From Opitutales bacterium (GTDB lineage: Bacteria > Verrucomicrobiota > Verrucomicrobiia > Opitutales > JABSRG01): DNA of 33,120 nucleotides. The stretch lies in NCBI GenBank assembly GCA_028280845.1, contig JANQKZ010000021.1, positions 1-33,120 on the forward strand, in the 5' to 3' direction. The translations under genes were made by a program, and so were the position numbers. Positions 10,601-16,229 of the stretch are shown here, piece by piece (the first letter of the stretch is position 1; every line of letters begins with the position of its first letter). The notes beneath the pieces were generated by a model that made no database searches, was not told the origin of the DNA, and was given only the letters and a program-made list of their open reading frames with translations.

Positions 10601-10905
10601 CCGTGGAGGGTGGTATATTGGTCGGAGGAATCAAAAATGAAGCCTCCAATCGTTCGGTCCTGATTTAAATCCACGGTGAATCGGGCTACCCCATCGGCAG
10701 AGTCGAGGAAACGCCCGATATCGTTTGCCCCGTCGGGATCTCCATTGGACCCAAACCCCCAGTTGCTATTCCGGGTCCAATTGTCGTTGGTCGAACTGCC
10801 GTCCCAGTCGATGATGTTCTGGGCGGAAAGGGTAGACACCCACCCTAGATAGACACCCAGAACCAAGCCGAAGCATTTGAGTATGCGGCAGCTAGCCGCA
10901 GGCAT
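1660..10905 (-). CDS. giant PATR-repeat PEP-CTERM protein (about 3,081 aa)
   Basis: A secreted giant adhesin or matrix-type protein made almost entirely of autotransporter-associated beta-strand repeats (GSGTLTKxGTGxLxLxG...YTGxxxIxxG), expected to fold as a long beta-helix. The ATG at 10905 is chosen: it gives a clean signal peptide (hydrophobic core FGLVLGVYLGW, cut after LSAQ). The reading frame extends upstream to a TTG at 11004, but that start lies inside a 23-bp palindrome and puts 33 extra residues before the signal. Residue numbers below count from that TTG. W-rich N-modules recur at 66-101, 1225-1262, 2272-2308 and 3016-3046; matching C-modules (GGGxxQ...F..GxYEI) end near 1220, 2268 and 3077, dividing the protein into three units. 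The C-terminus is VPEPSTY, a hydrophobic helix and FRRRK: a PEP-CTERM tag. There is no autotransporter barrel. Function unknown; adhesion or biofilm matrix is a family-based guess. Confidence 0.93.
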   Translation of the reverse strand: MPAASCRILKCFGLVLGVYLGWVSTLSAQNIIDWDGSSTNDNWTRNSNWGFGSNGDPDGANDIGRFLDSADGVARFTVDLNQDRTIGGFIFDSSDQYTTLHGNNDNFNLRNSQSGYNGNAIIRVIDISSLGQEVVWDANLNSDDLVISQFDTGATFTLSGNFNSDAGEDIFIEEAGLTSFSGVNSFAGDLFINGGNLSADSVSALGGTPNLEITNGGSLNMGTTNTGNAIGNITIGEGSISGSATLLFDGTFTKTNTGTNTTIAAILGLDNGTSQTFSIDTDQVTLTGGLSGSGTLNKTGSGDLVINGSSTAFSGDYNLQAGGLSFTAANIINSGSDITVTSGTLDFSTFDQSFNNLILNSDNVLGSGTLTINGGITKNNTATSVTINPNLAFGASTPNISVANGAAAQDLILAGNLSGTAGFTKQGTGTLVLNGSANNLSGTLAINGGILEVTNANSINNTATISLSGATVDFGSNNETFGTLTSAAGNVNGSGTLTITNGLNITATSGATTINPNLALSGNYSIAVTDNGSQTNELILNGDLTGSGTFAKSGTGRVLLNGDATGYTGDYSISGGSLALGASNLLNTGSDLTLTGGSTFDLSTFNQTITNLNLSEGTIDGSGLLTVSGTFSGAATGQSTINTDLALSSLAFNVPDTVVGYDLTINGALSGSTAFSKTGAGGLLIGGTVTSSSTTYTVSGGLLGWGASDLFDDNADFISNGGSLDLGIYSETINSLTLNSSNVLGSGTLTLSSLTKNATGTNVDLAPTLSLSGTRSINVAGDSLGLSGGLTGSGTLQKTGVGELSINADSTAYTGNYEIQSGTFSWGASNVINNTSNITSTSGILNLGTNSDTIGNLTLNNANVNGSGTLTVSGTLTKNNTGTNVTFNPTLGLSGTSPVVVTGDTLNIAGGLSGSGTLQKTGAGKLTISGSSDAFTGDYEIQAGNVDFDTANINDGSDFNLSSGATVSINQNETIGNLTGTGTFDMGSSNLVVTTSGTSSFSGTIGSGSASGNFSTAGSGTYNFGGTIETNGSVTVNNTTFNLNGSTEAIGSASGISVSSGSTLQLSSNNLIGNSVPITLDGGTLTFDGVTDSFGILSTTNTSTLNFGSDFSVIDANDLTFASFGITINGWNNGVFGGAGGDRLLSANPVDATTLSNITFNGFSSGAKANQISGGVYDGYYEIIPDLGAVEWVGGGAVGNENVWFYDANWDPNTRDPQDPGTIALFGPQGTAYPNVNLPSNKTIGQLYFQEDTSYTISGTGELTFDNNGSDALIYVGGTGSHAINSNIALDDNLVINQTESTTTFTLGGVISGSNNISLQGDGTTRFSGANTYTGTTTINGTTLRITNSSGLGGTGSGTTLTNGGTLELAYDSGVSDEALSFANGANQGTLLSVNTGTNREFSGDITFNGTATDESGALILGKVAVESGNTLEVSGNLTGTGGLEKSGLGTLVIDTTSAGNNTYSGGTKITEGRISIGTNTNSVDNARFGSTASGLNYLGTGDITIGNGGEFFVYSSTASDVDMQLDGKITVKSGGLAVFELADQGNNHGLEINGDFVVESGGKAYINVAGDEDFRLEAGGTLDVLGDMTIISDDDISIFGDLNINGAHFCIISYDDFQTTDGADNTITVTGGSEVTILTSFEVDGDDTTPGFHSLTDGTGSFFILDAGDVIQVEDVGSVFNILGGNEVQLEGEIRWKGQNEFNILRTPETILYSTTILDGGTETEKGTFRLSGILDVGNLNNANILNSPNLTLTTDQYDVNYSLDSNYCGFCDPELETTTSSSIEGGPIYNLGDFTKEGSGTSNLTLTNDYVGAINTFVENGTLALTQDNQIRGTSGSSTDYSNLSIGTTTTAGTLDATDTDQDFEDISFEQGKILMGTGTLTIQGDSVSKTNTNGQGFIGQDSSGTGFADITLANTDLTVDVGNGSQSVDLLWDANVSTSNPSGTNLVKTGDGTFVITGQSDTLGDVTANGGVLNLQGTGNTAISNTDTLTINNSAEVILNDNETIGSLAGNGGTLTMQGNNLTTGGDNSNTTFSGVITGTGTDLTKTGTGTFTLDGTNTLTGNVTVSNGTLELNNATNQALGAVNSITVGAGAALVIKPTTNADGQVNSSANLILNGGDLTLATREAPDPNPSANIDETFNNLTLGADSNINYAGDTAILTFAGANSDTNGNTLTIKDWDGIISGGGGSQQLLFSTSIDPNDLIINFEGFDTGFEFVDNGNGFYEILPNFTAQVFEWNGTSNQWDFNNSWISDPEADYPDFDSTGDLVLFDNTGSGQTTVALDGNFSIGFMEFNESTAYTIGDDGTTRTIDFNTGNSLQARMTLGGTANQTIDVNLENDDTDGLIIAQGSSGLLEINGDLNTKGNPLIIRGTGDTQLDGNLSGTGSLTKSGNGTLTFTQNSNSGFSGDVDIQSGTVQISGSGSLGTGTSDIQVGNAAATGNAQLLLTDGSNSTNLTRNIDIVNSPVETTLGGNFNSGTAEFSGNIDLGTTVTGQDVNLTSATGGTTTFSGVISGGNGIDKIGGGTVVLSGANTFTGNSTLQEGTLQINSSASLGNLGSSNSWTLSENTTLDLNYGSGTGLSSGGNIIVNGGSLGTTINRSITGTGNTTLLSSSGSLQLNGLVNINNTDSSTNAGNLVFGGLVDAKANSTVNLTTNDDAGIVFNHNLNIGENALVTGKGDGNITFDQTVTGFGTDSGGESRLVLEDNLNVTVDGSTALSIMGEACSGLEIEARATVLQLFVDAGALGAIGSSNTGTLTLRSRTNGLTVDDGPNSSSTAKLGLASNATQDITITLDNSGNDLNTWGGLIVKGNSANSTIGSSTADFDYTTRVEVTGGDIDLSGQTGSVFKIKEGILDTNDNNITVDGDAEIRNGDLIGNGGSFSLTADTITINANTGFEVTVEADLDATTLDIQSGTLVFAENGGIANGTNVVLSGGNLSTGTFTMGSSDVLGTLTLSAASTLDLGNGSTRINFADSKAESWVGSTNYWDIENWSGDAINGGGTDQIFFGSDDSALNAIQIAQIRFINPDGFGPGIYEAQLLPTGELVPVVPEPSTYLGGALLALAAILFEFRRRKQNKS
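5539..6387 (-). other. acidic, non-PATR island inside the giant protein
   Basis: Residues about 1540-1822 of the giant reading frame (counted from the TTG at 11004) lack the Gly-Thr-Asn repeat rhythm. They are rich in Asp/Glu and aromatic residues, and contain three of the protein's few cysteines: C1644 and a CGFC pair at 1803/1806. This is a domain description only; I recognise no named family. Confidence 0.5.
7939..10155 (-). repeat. six tandem modules of about 120 aa in the giant protein
   Basis: Residues about 284-1022 (counted from the TTG at 11004) contain six consecutive modules of roughly 115-128 aa. Each runs T-K-N-x-T-G-T-N...(N)P-x-L-x-L-S-G, then L-S-G-S-G-T-L-x-K-T-G-x-G, then F-T-G-D-Y-x-I-Q-x-G, then an N-I-x-x-x-S-D-I/L segment, ending N-x-x-x-L-G-S-G-T-L-T. 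Boundaries fall near 408, 536, 661, 786 and 907. Modules 5 and 6 are the most alike. Each module holds several short PATR strands. Confidence 0.75.
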
Positions 10906-10984
10906 AAATCTAGCGACTCCCAAAATGAATAGGCTTTGGGATCTTTTTGGAGTGGCTACCAAAACGGAACGAACTTGATTGAGG

Positions 10985-11007
10985 GGTTTGGTGAATATCA
11001 CCAAACC
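10985..11007. promoter_or_regulatory. 23-bp palindrome in the giant gene's leader
   Basis: Perfect 10-bp arms GGTTTGGTGA and TCACCAAACC around ATA. It lies 80-102 bp upstream of the preferred ATG and downstream of the predicted promoter. It could be an mRNA hairpin or a dimeric repressor site. Confidence 0.5.
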
Positions 11008-11082
11008 TTAGACAGAAATCTAGGGGACTTAGAGGGCGAATCTAGGGTCCTTAGATACCTAATATAGGGTGAACCCCTTAGT
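11006..11082. promoter_or_regulatory. iterated operator-like array, 22-bp period
   Basis: AATCTAGGG begins at 11017 and 11039, and AATATAGGG at 11061, exactly 22 bp apart (about two helical turns). Each is preceded by C/A-CTTAGA, so each site is also an imperfect dyad of the form CCTTAGA-N6/7-TCTAGGG (first copy 6/7 arm match). The array overlaps the predicted -10 and initial transcribed region of the giant gene, a typical repressor position. Confidence 0.5.
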
Positions 11083-11088
11083 TACCAA
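11061..11088 (-). promoter_or_regulatory. sigma-70-like promoter candidate for the giant gene
   Basis: On the minus strand TTGGTA (-35, 4/6) is followed after 16 nt by TATATT (-10, 5/6). Transcription would start near 11053, giving a leader of about 150 nt that carries the 23-bp palindrome. No sigma-54 match was found in this spacer. Weak consensus evidence supported by position. Confidence 0.35.
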
Positions 11089-11565
11089 ATTTTCCGTTTT
11101 ATGAATAGCTTAAACTGCCTCATTCAGGGCAATTTTGATGTTTTTTTACAAAATAGGCATGAATTTTGATGAGAAATCGGGTCAAAATCCTCCAAAAGCT
11201 GCCTATAGGATTCTATTTCAGGGAGTTGCACGCTTTAATGAGAATGCAGAATCAAACCGGATATGCGGCTGTTTTGGCCTGGGAAGAGGTTAAATTCTGT
11301 CAAAAAATTGGTCAATTTGGGCATATGCATGGAATCGGAATTTTCAATGCAAGTTCATAGGTCTTCTCGCATGCAAATGCATGAAACAGGTTGAATTGAA
11401 GAGTGGAAATGACCTGTGGCCGGGCTCAGGTCTTCCTTTCTGTCATCGCCTGGCCAGGCCGAGACAGTTGCTTCGAGATGTGGGGGGATGTTGTCTCGTG
11501 CGGTGTTGCTGTCCTTCAGCGAGGCTTGGAATCCACATTTTTCTCGCTTTCGCCAGGCAGCGTGG
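11089..11565. other. gene-free spacer between pgpH and the giant gene
   Basis: I see no convincing gene. Two patches stand out. At 11324-11383 ATGCA words cluster, including the palindrome CATGCA-AA-TGCATG (11370-11383). At 11405-11467 a GC-rich patch has consecutive stem-loops: GACCTG (11411-11416) with CAGGTC (11427-11432), then CTGTC/GACAG (11440-11444, 11463-11467) around CCTGGCCAGG. The latter is 100-160 nt beyond the pgpH stop and may serve as a transcript end or a small structured RNA. Confidence 0.5.
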
Positions 11566-14004
11566 TTAGCCGAGGCCTTCTCTGGGATCGCGAGGGGCTT
11601 CGGTTTCGGCTAAGGGGTCCTCTTCTTCAGCATCTTGCACGCTGGGTTCGATGACCTTGGGCTCAGGCGTTTCATCCATCTTGGGATACTCGATGCGGGT
11701 ATGCAGCATGTTGAGCAGGGTAAACGAGAAGCTCTTTTTTATCTGAGTGATCTCCTTAAAGGTGATTGGGCAATCATCTAACTGGCCATCTTCCAGGCGG
11801 TCTTGAAAAATGCGATCGAGGAGCTCATCGATGGCGAGAGGGGTAACTTTCTTCAGGCTGCGGCTGGCGGCCTCAACGGAATCGGCAAAGAAAATAATAG
11901 CGCTCTCCTTAAATTTGGGCTTGGGTCCATCATAGCGGTAGGTACTTTCATCAACCTCCTCAGCCTTGATGGTGGGGGCTTCGGGGAAGGGGCTGCTGGT
12001 GCTACCGGACTTCCGTTTTTTCAGCGCTTCATAATAAAAATACTGAATGAGGGAGGTGCCATGATGTTGTCGGATGATCTCCATCAAAATACGGGGAAGT
12101 TTATGCTGGCGTGCGAGTTGCACCCCTTCCTTGACGTGGGCCTTAATGACCAGCGCGCTCATAGATGGGTTTTGAGCGAGGTGGGGGTTGATGCCGCCGC
12201 GTTGGTTTTCTGTGAAATACTCAGGTTTGACCAATTTGCCAATATCGTGGAAGAGGGATCCGACTCGACAGACGAGTGGGTTGGCTCCCACGTTGGCGGC
12301 CGCATTTTCAGCCAGGTTGGCGACCATCAGGCTATGGTGGTAAGATCCTGGTGCTTCAACCTGCATCCGGCGGAGGAGGGGGTGATTAAAATCCGTTAAC
12401 TCCAGCAGGGTAATCTGGGTGGTGACCTTAAAAATGTTTTCGAGGACCGGTAGCATACCCACTCCGATGATCCCGGTCAGGATCCCGGCAAGGAGTCCAA
12501 AGGCCATTTGCTGGGCGATAACGAGCAGGTTGACCTCTTGAAGCAGTCCCAGGAAGGCGGCCGACAAGGCCATACATACCCCGGCAAGGGTACCTGCCTT
12601 GACCACAGTGCTGCGCTTTCGAACGTCGAGACAGAAAAACACCGCAACAAAAGAGGAGACCAGGGCCGCGAAGAGTGGCTCAATGGTTCCCCCCTGCATG
12701 AGCGCGTAGAACAGGCTGACAATGATGGAGGTCAGGATGGCATAACGCGCACCGATCAGGAGGGTCACAAGGAGTGAGGCCAAGGCGACCGGAGCGACGA
12801 ATGGAAGGATCGCCAGGATGGCTGGTTGCGTAGAAAAGAGGGTGGTTTCTCCGATTTCGAGGATCAGCCGAATCAGTCCCAAATTGATGAGGATAGCGGT
12901 GATACAAAGGGCCAACCGGCGATTCTGACGACCCAGGCGGATATCACTAATCCGGATGTAAAGCACCGCGACGATGGATACGGCCAGAATGAGGATAAAC
13001 TTCTGGATCAGTGGGGAATCGAAGGCGAAGCCTTCTTTTTCTCGACGGATGATCTCCTCGCGGTAGGCCTTCAGCTTTTCCTGGTCGCGCTCGGTGACCA
13101 CGGTTCCCGGCTCCAGAATCGTGACCCCTTCGACCACGGTTTCAAAGACAGGGGCGACGGCGAGTTCAGCTTCTCGGATACTCGCCTCGGTGGCTTCCAG
13201 GTCGTAAATTAAGTTAGATTGCAGACCCGTGCGGAAAACGCCGAAAAGGGCCCGAGCGGTTTGAGCGCTGGCGAGGGCCCGGATTTGTTGATTGAGCTCG
13301 AAGGTGGCTTCGGCCACGGGTTGGAGGCCCACTGCTGCGGGCTGTCCGGTTGGGTCGATCACCGTAAACTGCATGATGTCTTCACGGGTGGCGGAGAACC
13401 CGGAATTCGCCTGCTCATAAATTCCGTCCTGGTATAGGTTTCTCAGGATCTCGAGTGCCTGAGCAAATAAGACCTTTCGGTCTTCGGCGGTGGAGTGGCG
13501 CAAGAGGGTCTCCACCTGCGCCGGAGAGATGCCAAAGCCGTCCTCCGTGAGGGCTGAGGCTGAAAAGGTGGCGATGGCCTCTTCCCGTGCTTTCCCTTCG
13601 AGTCCATCGATCTGGAGTTCAAGGATCTGCAGACTTTCCTCCAGCTGCCCCATATATTCAAAGAAATCGCGATAGGGCTGAAAACTGAGGCGGTGAACCG
13701 GAGGGACCTTGGTGCGGGCTTCTCGAATTTTTTCATCCCGGGCCAGCTGGCTTTCGTAGGCAAAACTGAACTCCGCCACAACCCGCGTCTGAGCCCGTTG
13801 GCCCGTCACCACGGGGGGCAGGGTTTTACTGAGGCCGATAAAACCGATCAACAGCACCAGCAGGGTGAAGCCAAAAAACAAAACGGAGCGAATAACCTGA
13901 CTGGTTTCGAAAAAAACCGTGGCGCGTGAGGGTTCTCCGTCCCTGCGGGAACGTTTGCGCGGAGCTTCGGATCGGCTCTTCTTTTTAAACCTGAAAAATC
14001 GCAT
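11566..14004 (-). CDS. pgpH: PgpH-type 7TM-HD phosphodiesterase (c-di-AMP)
   Basis: An 812-aa inner-membrane protein of the YqfF/PgpH family, whose studied members hydrolyse cyclic di-AMP to pApA. After a basic N-terminus there is one membrane helix (38-58), a long extracytoplasmic 7TMR-HDED-like domain (about 70-330), a block of about seven helices (333-520) and a cytoplasmic HD domain. HD signatures are visible: H556-H557, F-H-D-I-G-K at 585-590, H623, H647-H648 and D708. An acidic tail follows (775-812). The length fits the family. The upstream neighbour on the same strand, after 392 bp, is phoH, which commonly sits near pgpH and ybeY; no ybeY is seen here. The start has no Shine-Dalgarno but a pyrimidine-rich leader. 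Substrate is by family assignment only. Confidence 0.9.
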   Translation of the reverse strand: MRFFRFKKKSRSEAPRKRSRRDGEPSRATVFFETSQVIRSVLFFGFTLLVLLIGFIGLSKTLPPVVTGQRAQTRVVAEFSFAYESQLARDEKIREARTKVPPVHRLSFQPYRDFFEYMGQLEESLQILELQIDGLEGKAREEAIATFSASALTEDGFGISPAQVETLLRHSTAEDRKVLFAQALEILRNLYQDGIYEQANSGFSATREDIMQFTVIDPTGQPAAVGLQPVAEATFELNQQIRALASAQTARALFGVFRTGLQSNLIYDLEATEASIREAELAVAPVFETVVEGVTILEPGTVVTERDQEKLKAYREEIIRREKEGFAFDSPLIQKFILILAVSIVAVLYIRISDIRLGRQNRRLALCITAILINLGLIRLILEIGETTLFSTQPAILAILPFVAPVALASLLVTLLIGARYAILTSIIVSLFYALMQGGTIEPLFAALVSSFVAVFFCLDVRKRSTVVKAGTLAGVCMALSAAFLGLLQEVNLLVIAQQMAFGLLAGILTGIIGVGMLPVLENIFKVTTQITLLELTDFNHPLLRRMQVEAPGSYHHSLMVANLAENAAANVGANPLVCRVGSLFHDIGKLVKPEYFTENQRGGINPHLAQNPSMSALVIKAHVKEGVQLARQHKLPRILMEIIRQHHGTSLIQYFYYEALKKRKSGSTSSPFPEAPTIKAEEVDESTYRYDGPKPKFKESAIIFFADSVEAASRSLKKVTPLAIDELLDRIFQDRLEDGQLDDCPITFKEITQIKKSFSFTLLNMLHTRIEYPKMDETPEPKVIEPSVQDAEEEDPLAETEAPRDPREGLG

Positions 14005-14396
14005 AAGATGGCGGAGGGCCTAGCCCTACCTGGGAAAAACCATCAATATTCCACCAATAGCTTTGTCCCATTCTCCGTCACGGAGCTGATTGTTATAGAT
14101 TCGGTTGGATTGAAGTGAATTCGAAAGGATGCAGGGAATCCTATAGACCGCCCCATTTGAGGCAATGCTCAAAATCAGGACCACAATTGCTCCTGGTTTT
14201 GCGGGTGAAAGGGGGAGGGAAGTCCATCTTACTTCACACGTAATCCCTGGTAACCGTTGATCTTCAGCCCTGTCCTTCTCTCTTTGTCTTACTTATAAGT
14301 CACTAATATAAAGCGACTTAAATGTCTCTTCTTCAAGTGTCCACTCCTTGTGGTAATACTACTTAAGTATGAGGTATGTCGCATGAAAGCCCATCC
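14005..14396. other. gene-free spacer between phoH and pgpH
   Basis: No gene seen. The phoH-proximal end holds two perfect 10-bp palindromes built on the same word, ACTTATAAGT (14291-14300) and TACTTAAGTA (14360-14369), with another ACTTA copy at 14316-14320. These may be regulator sites; nothing else was recognised. Confidence 0.45.
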
Positions 14397-15371
14397 TCAA
14401 TCATTCCGGTTGAGGCCGGGGGCGTCCTTATAACGCTCGTAAGCGGTAATGATACGTTGGACGAGGGGATGGCGGACGACATCTGTTTGATCAAAATAGA
14501 ACACCTTGATGTCGTGGACCTGGTTGAGGATGCGAACGGCCTGTTTCAGCCCGGACTGTTTAGAACGGGGAAGGTCGATTTGGGTAATATCTCCGGTAAT
14601 GACCATGCGGCTGTTTTCCCCGAGGCGGGTCAGGAACATCATCATTTGTTCCGGAGTGGTGTTTTGGGCCTCGTCCAAAATGATGTAGGCGTCGGACAGG
14701 GTCCGACCACGCATGTAAGCGAGGGGGGCGATTTCGATAAGACCACGCTCCATGAGCCGGTGCGTGTCCTCTTTCCCCATCATGTCATACATGGCATCAT
14801 AAAGGGGGCGCAGGTAGGGCAGGATTTTCTCCTCCAGGTCCCCGGGCAGAAAGCCGAGGGCCTCTCCAGCTTCCACGGCAGGCCGGGTGAGGATGATTTT
14901 TTCGACTTTATTTTCGAGGAGGGATTGAAGGGCGGTGGCTACGGCCAGAAAGGTTTTTCCGGTTCCGGCAGGCCCGGCCCCAAAGACGACGGTATTCTTG
15001 TGAATAAATTTCAGATACCGCTTCTGGTTGACGGTTTTGGGGACGATCGACTTTTTACGCACCTTGATGATCAGAGGATCCTGAAACAGCTCATCGAGCT
15101 CGTCATTCTTCCCTTTGCGGACGGTCTGCAGCATGTAATCGAAATCGGAGTTCCGGATTGTGAGGCCCTGTTTGCGCCCCTCCTCCAGAAAATCGAACAG
15201 GGTCTGAGTCTTATCGATATCTTCCTGTTTGCCCTCCACCTTTATCCAGTCATCGCGGGAGACAACGGTGACCCCGAGGGTGCTTTCCAGTTTGTCTAAA
15301 TTGGCTTCGTCGTCGCAATAAAGTTGGGAGAGGAGTCGTGGACTGGAAAATTGAAGGGTTTGCGAGGGCAT
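14397..15371 (-). CDS. phoH: PhoH family ATPase
   Basis: A 324-aa cytoplasmic PhoH-like NTPase, a family linked to RNA metabolism and often encoded beside ybeY. A KH-like N-terminal region (about 1-70) precedes the ATPase core. Walker A is GPAGTGKT at 133-140, Walker B is I-I-L-D-E-A-Q-N at 230-237, and the family motif T-G-D-I-T-Q-I-D-L-P-R is at 259-269. Length is typical. It lies downstream of the HIT gene with 114 bp between, containing a hairpin terminator candidate, so it may have its own promoter. The exact biochemical role of chromosomal PhoH is unsettled. Confidence 0.93.
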   Translation of the reverse strand: MPSQTLQFSSPRLLSQLYCDDEANLDKLESTLGVTVVSRDDWIKVEGKQEDIDKTQTLFDFLEEGRKQGLTIRNSDFDYMLQTVRKGKNDELDELFQDPLIIKVRKKSIVPKTVNQKRYLKFIHKNTVVFGAGPAGTGKTFLAVATALQSLLENKVEKIILTRPAVEAGEALGFLPGDLEEKILPYLRPLYDAMYDMMGKEDTHRLMERGLIEIAPLAYMRGRTLSDAYIILDEAQNTTPEQMMMFLTRLGENSRMVITGDITQIDLPRSKQSGLKQAVRILNQVHDIKVFYFDQTDVVRHPLVQRIITAYERYKDAPGLNRND

Positions 15372-15468
15372 CTGGTAAGAAGTCGGAAGTCGGCAGGCAG
15401 AAGACTGAGGCAGGGGTTCTGTAAGAGAATTAACTGCTTTTCAAAAACTGAAATCCGAAACCTGAAAA
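15372..15468. repeat. intergenic short-word repeat tract
   Basis: The spacer holds imperfect repeats of 7-9 bp words (AAGTCGGAAGTCGG, GCAGGCAGAAGACTGAGG, CTGAAATCCGAAACCTGAAA). Similar low-complexity tracts occur in two other spacers of this window. Function unknown. Confidence 0.4.
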
Positions 15469-15500
15469 CTCCAGTTCATTTTGAATTAAATGAACTGGAG
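15469..15500 (-). terminator. hairpin terminator overlapping the HIT stop codon
   Basis: Perfect 13-bp arms CTCCAGTTCATTT and AAATGAACTGGAG with a 6-nt loop. On the minus strand the first arm encodes the last codons and the TAA stop of the HIT gene; the second arm is followed by TTTTCAGGTTTC. The stem is strong and the T-tract short, so a factor-independent terminator is likely. Confidence 0.6.
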
Positions 15501-15968
15501 CAGGCGGTCATACATGGACTGGAGTGAAGTCGGGAGCACACGAGTCTGTCCCAGGACCGGCATGAAATTGGTATCGCCACTCCACCTCGGGACGATGTGA
15601 CCGTGCAAATGGGAGGGGATCCCCGCCCCGGCATTGCGGCCGAAATTGAAGCCGATGTTGAACCCATCCGGATTCAGGGCCTTCTGCAGGATGTCCTGCC
15701 CGTGTATGAGCCGCTCCATAAGCTCAGTTTGTTCCCCGGGAGTCAGGTTGGAAAGTTCCGGAACTTCCCGGTAGGGCATGGCGAGCAAATGCCCTGCATT
15801 GTAGGGAAATTTGTTGAGAATGAGAAAAGTCAGCGGGCCGCGATAGAGGATGAGCGCATCGCGATCATTCCCAGCCTCTAAGGCGCCGAGGAAAGGGTTA
15901 TTGCCGCCAGTTTCCGGTTTGGGTGATTCGATATATTCCATGCGCCAGTAGGCATGTAGATGGTCCAT
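15486..15968 (-). CDS. HIT-family hydrolase/phosphorylase (Ap4A type)
   Basis: A 160-aa cytoplasmic histidine-triad protein acting on nucleotide phosphoanhydrides. The triad H120-x-H122-x-H124 sits in S-H-L-H-G-H-I-V-P-R-W, and conserved N-P-D-G-F-N-I-G-x-N is at 99-108. The N-terminal L-H-A-x-W-R and the long G-D-T-N-F-M-P-V tail resemble the bacterial Ap4A phosphorylase-like branch (Mycobacterium Rv2613c type) more than HinT, so diadenosine tetraphosphate is the likeliest substrate. It is divergent from the exosortase gene 261 bp away. Translation starts after a pyrimidine-rich leader (CTACTCTGCCCTC) with no Shine-Dalgarno. Family is sure; substrate is inferred. Confidence 0.92.
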   Translation of the reverse strand: MDHLHAYWRMEYIESPKPETGGNNPFLGALEAGNDRDALILYRGPLTFLILNKFPYNAGHLLAMPYREVPELSNLTPGEQTELMERLIHGQDILQKALNPDGFNIGFNFGRNAGAGIPSHLHGHIVPRWSGDTNFMPVLGQTRVLPTSLQSMYDRLLQFI

Positions 15969-16229
15969 GAGGGCAGAGTAGGGGGAGCTGAGGGGAGTGT
16001 CTAGTGTCTAGTGTCAGGAGCTTGGTGAAACCAATCTTCCGTTTCGGGCCACCTTGATCATGATCTGAACAGATGGAGGTGAGGATGCAGTTAAAGGTGA
16101 CTCCGTTTCCGATCAAACGAATGCCTTGGATGTTTACGCCGCCGGACCTGGGTTTTCCGCTTTCGGGGTTGCCTGTTTAAAAAGGAGCGGCCTAGGGTAA
16201 CGGTCTATTTCTGATGTGATTGCCTCGAT

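Noticed and set aside
1660-10905. Classical type V autotransporter or RTX toxin
   Set aside because: No C-terminal beta-barrel and no G-G-x-G-x-D calcium repeats; the protein ends in a PEP-CTERM tag.
10906-11004. Extended N-terminus of the giant protein from a TTG start
   Set aside because: The TTG lies inside a perfect palindrome, adds 33 residues before a normal signal peptide, and the ATG at 10905 has a G-rich GGGAG upstream.
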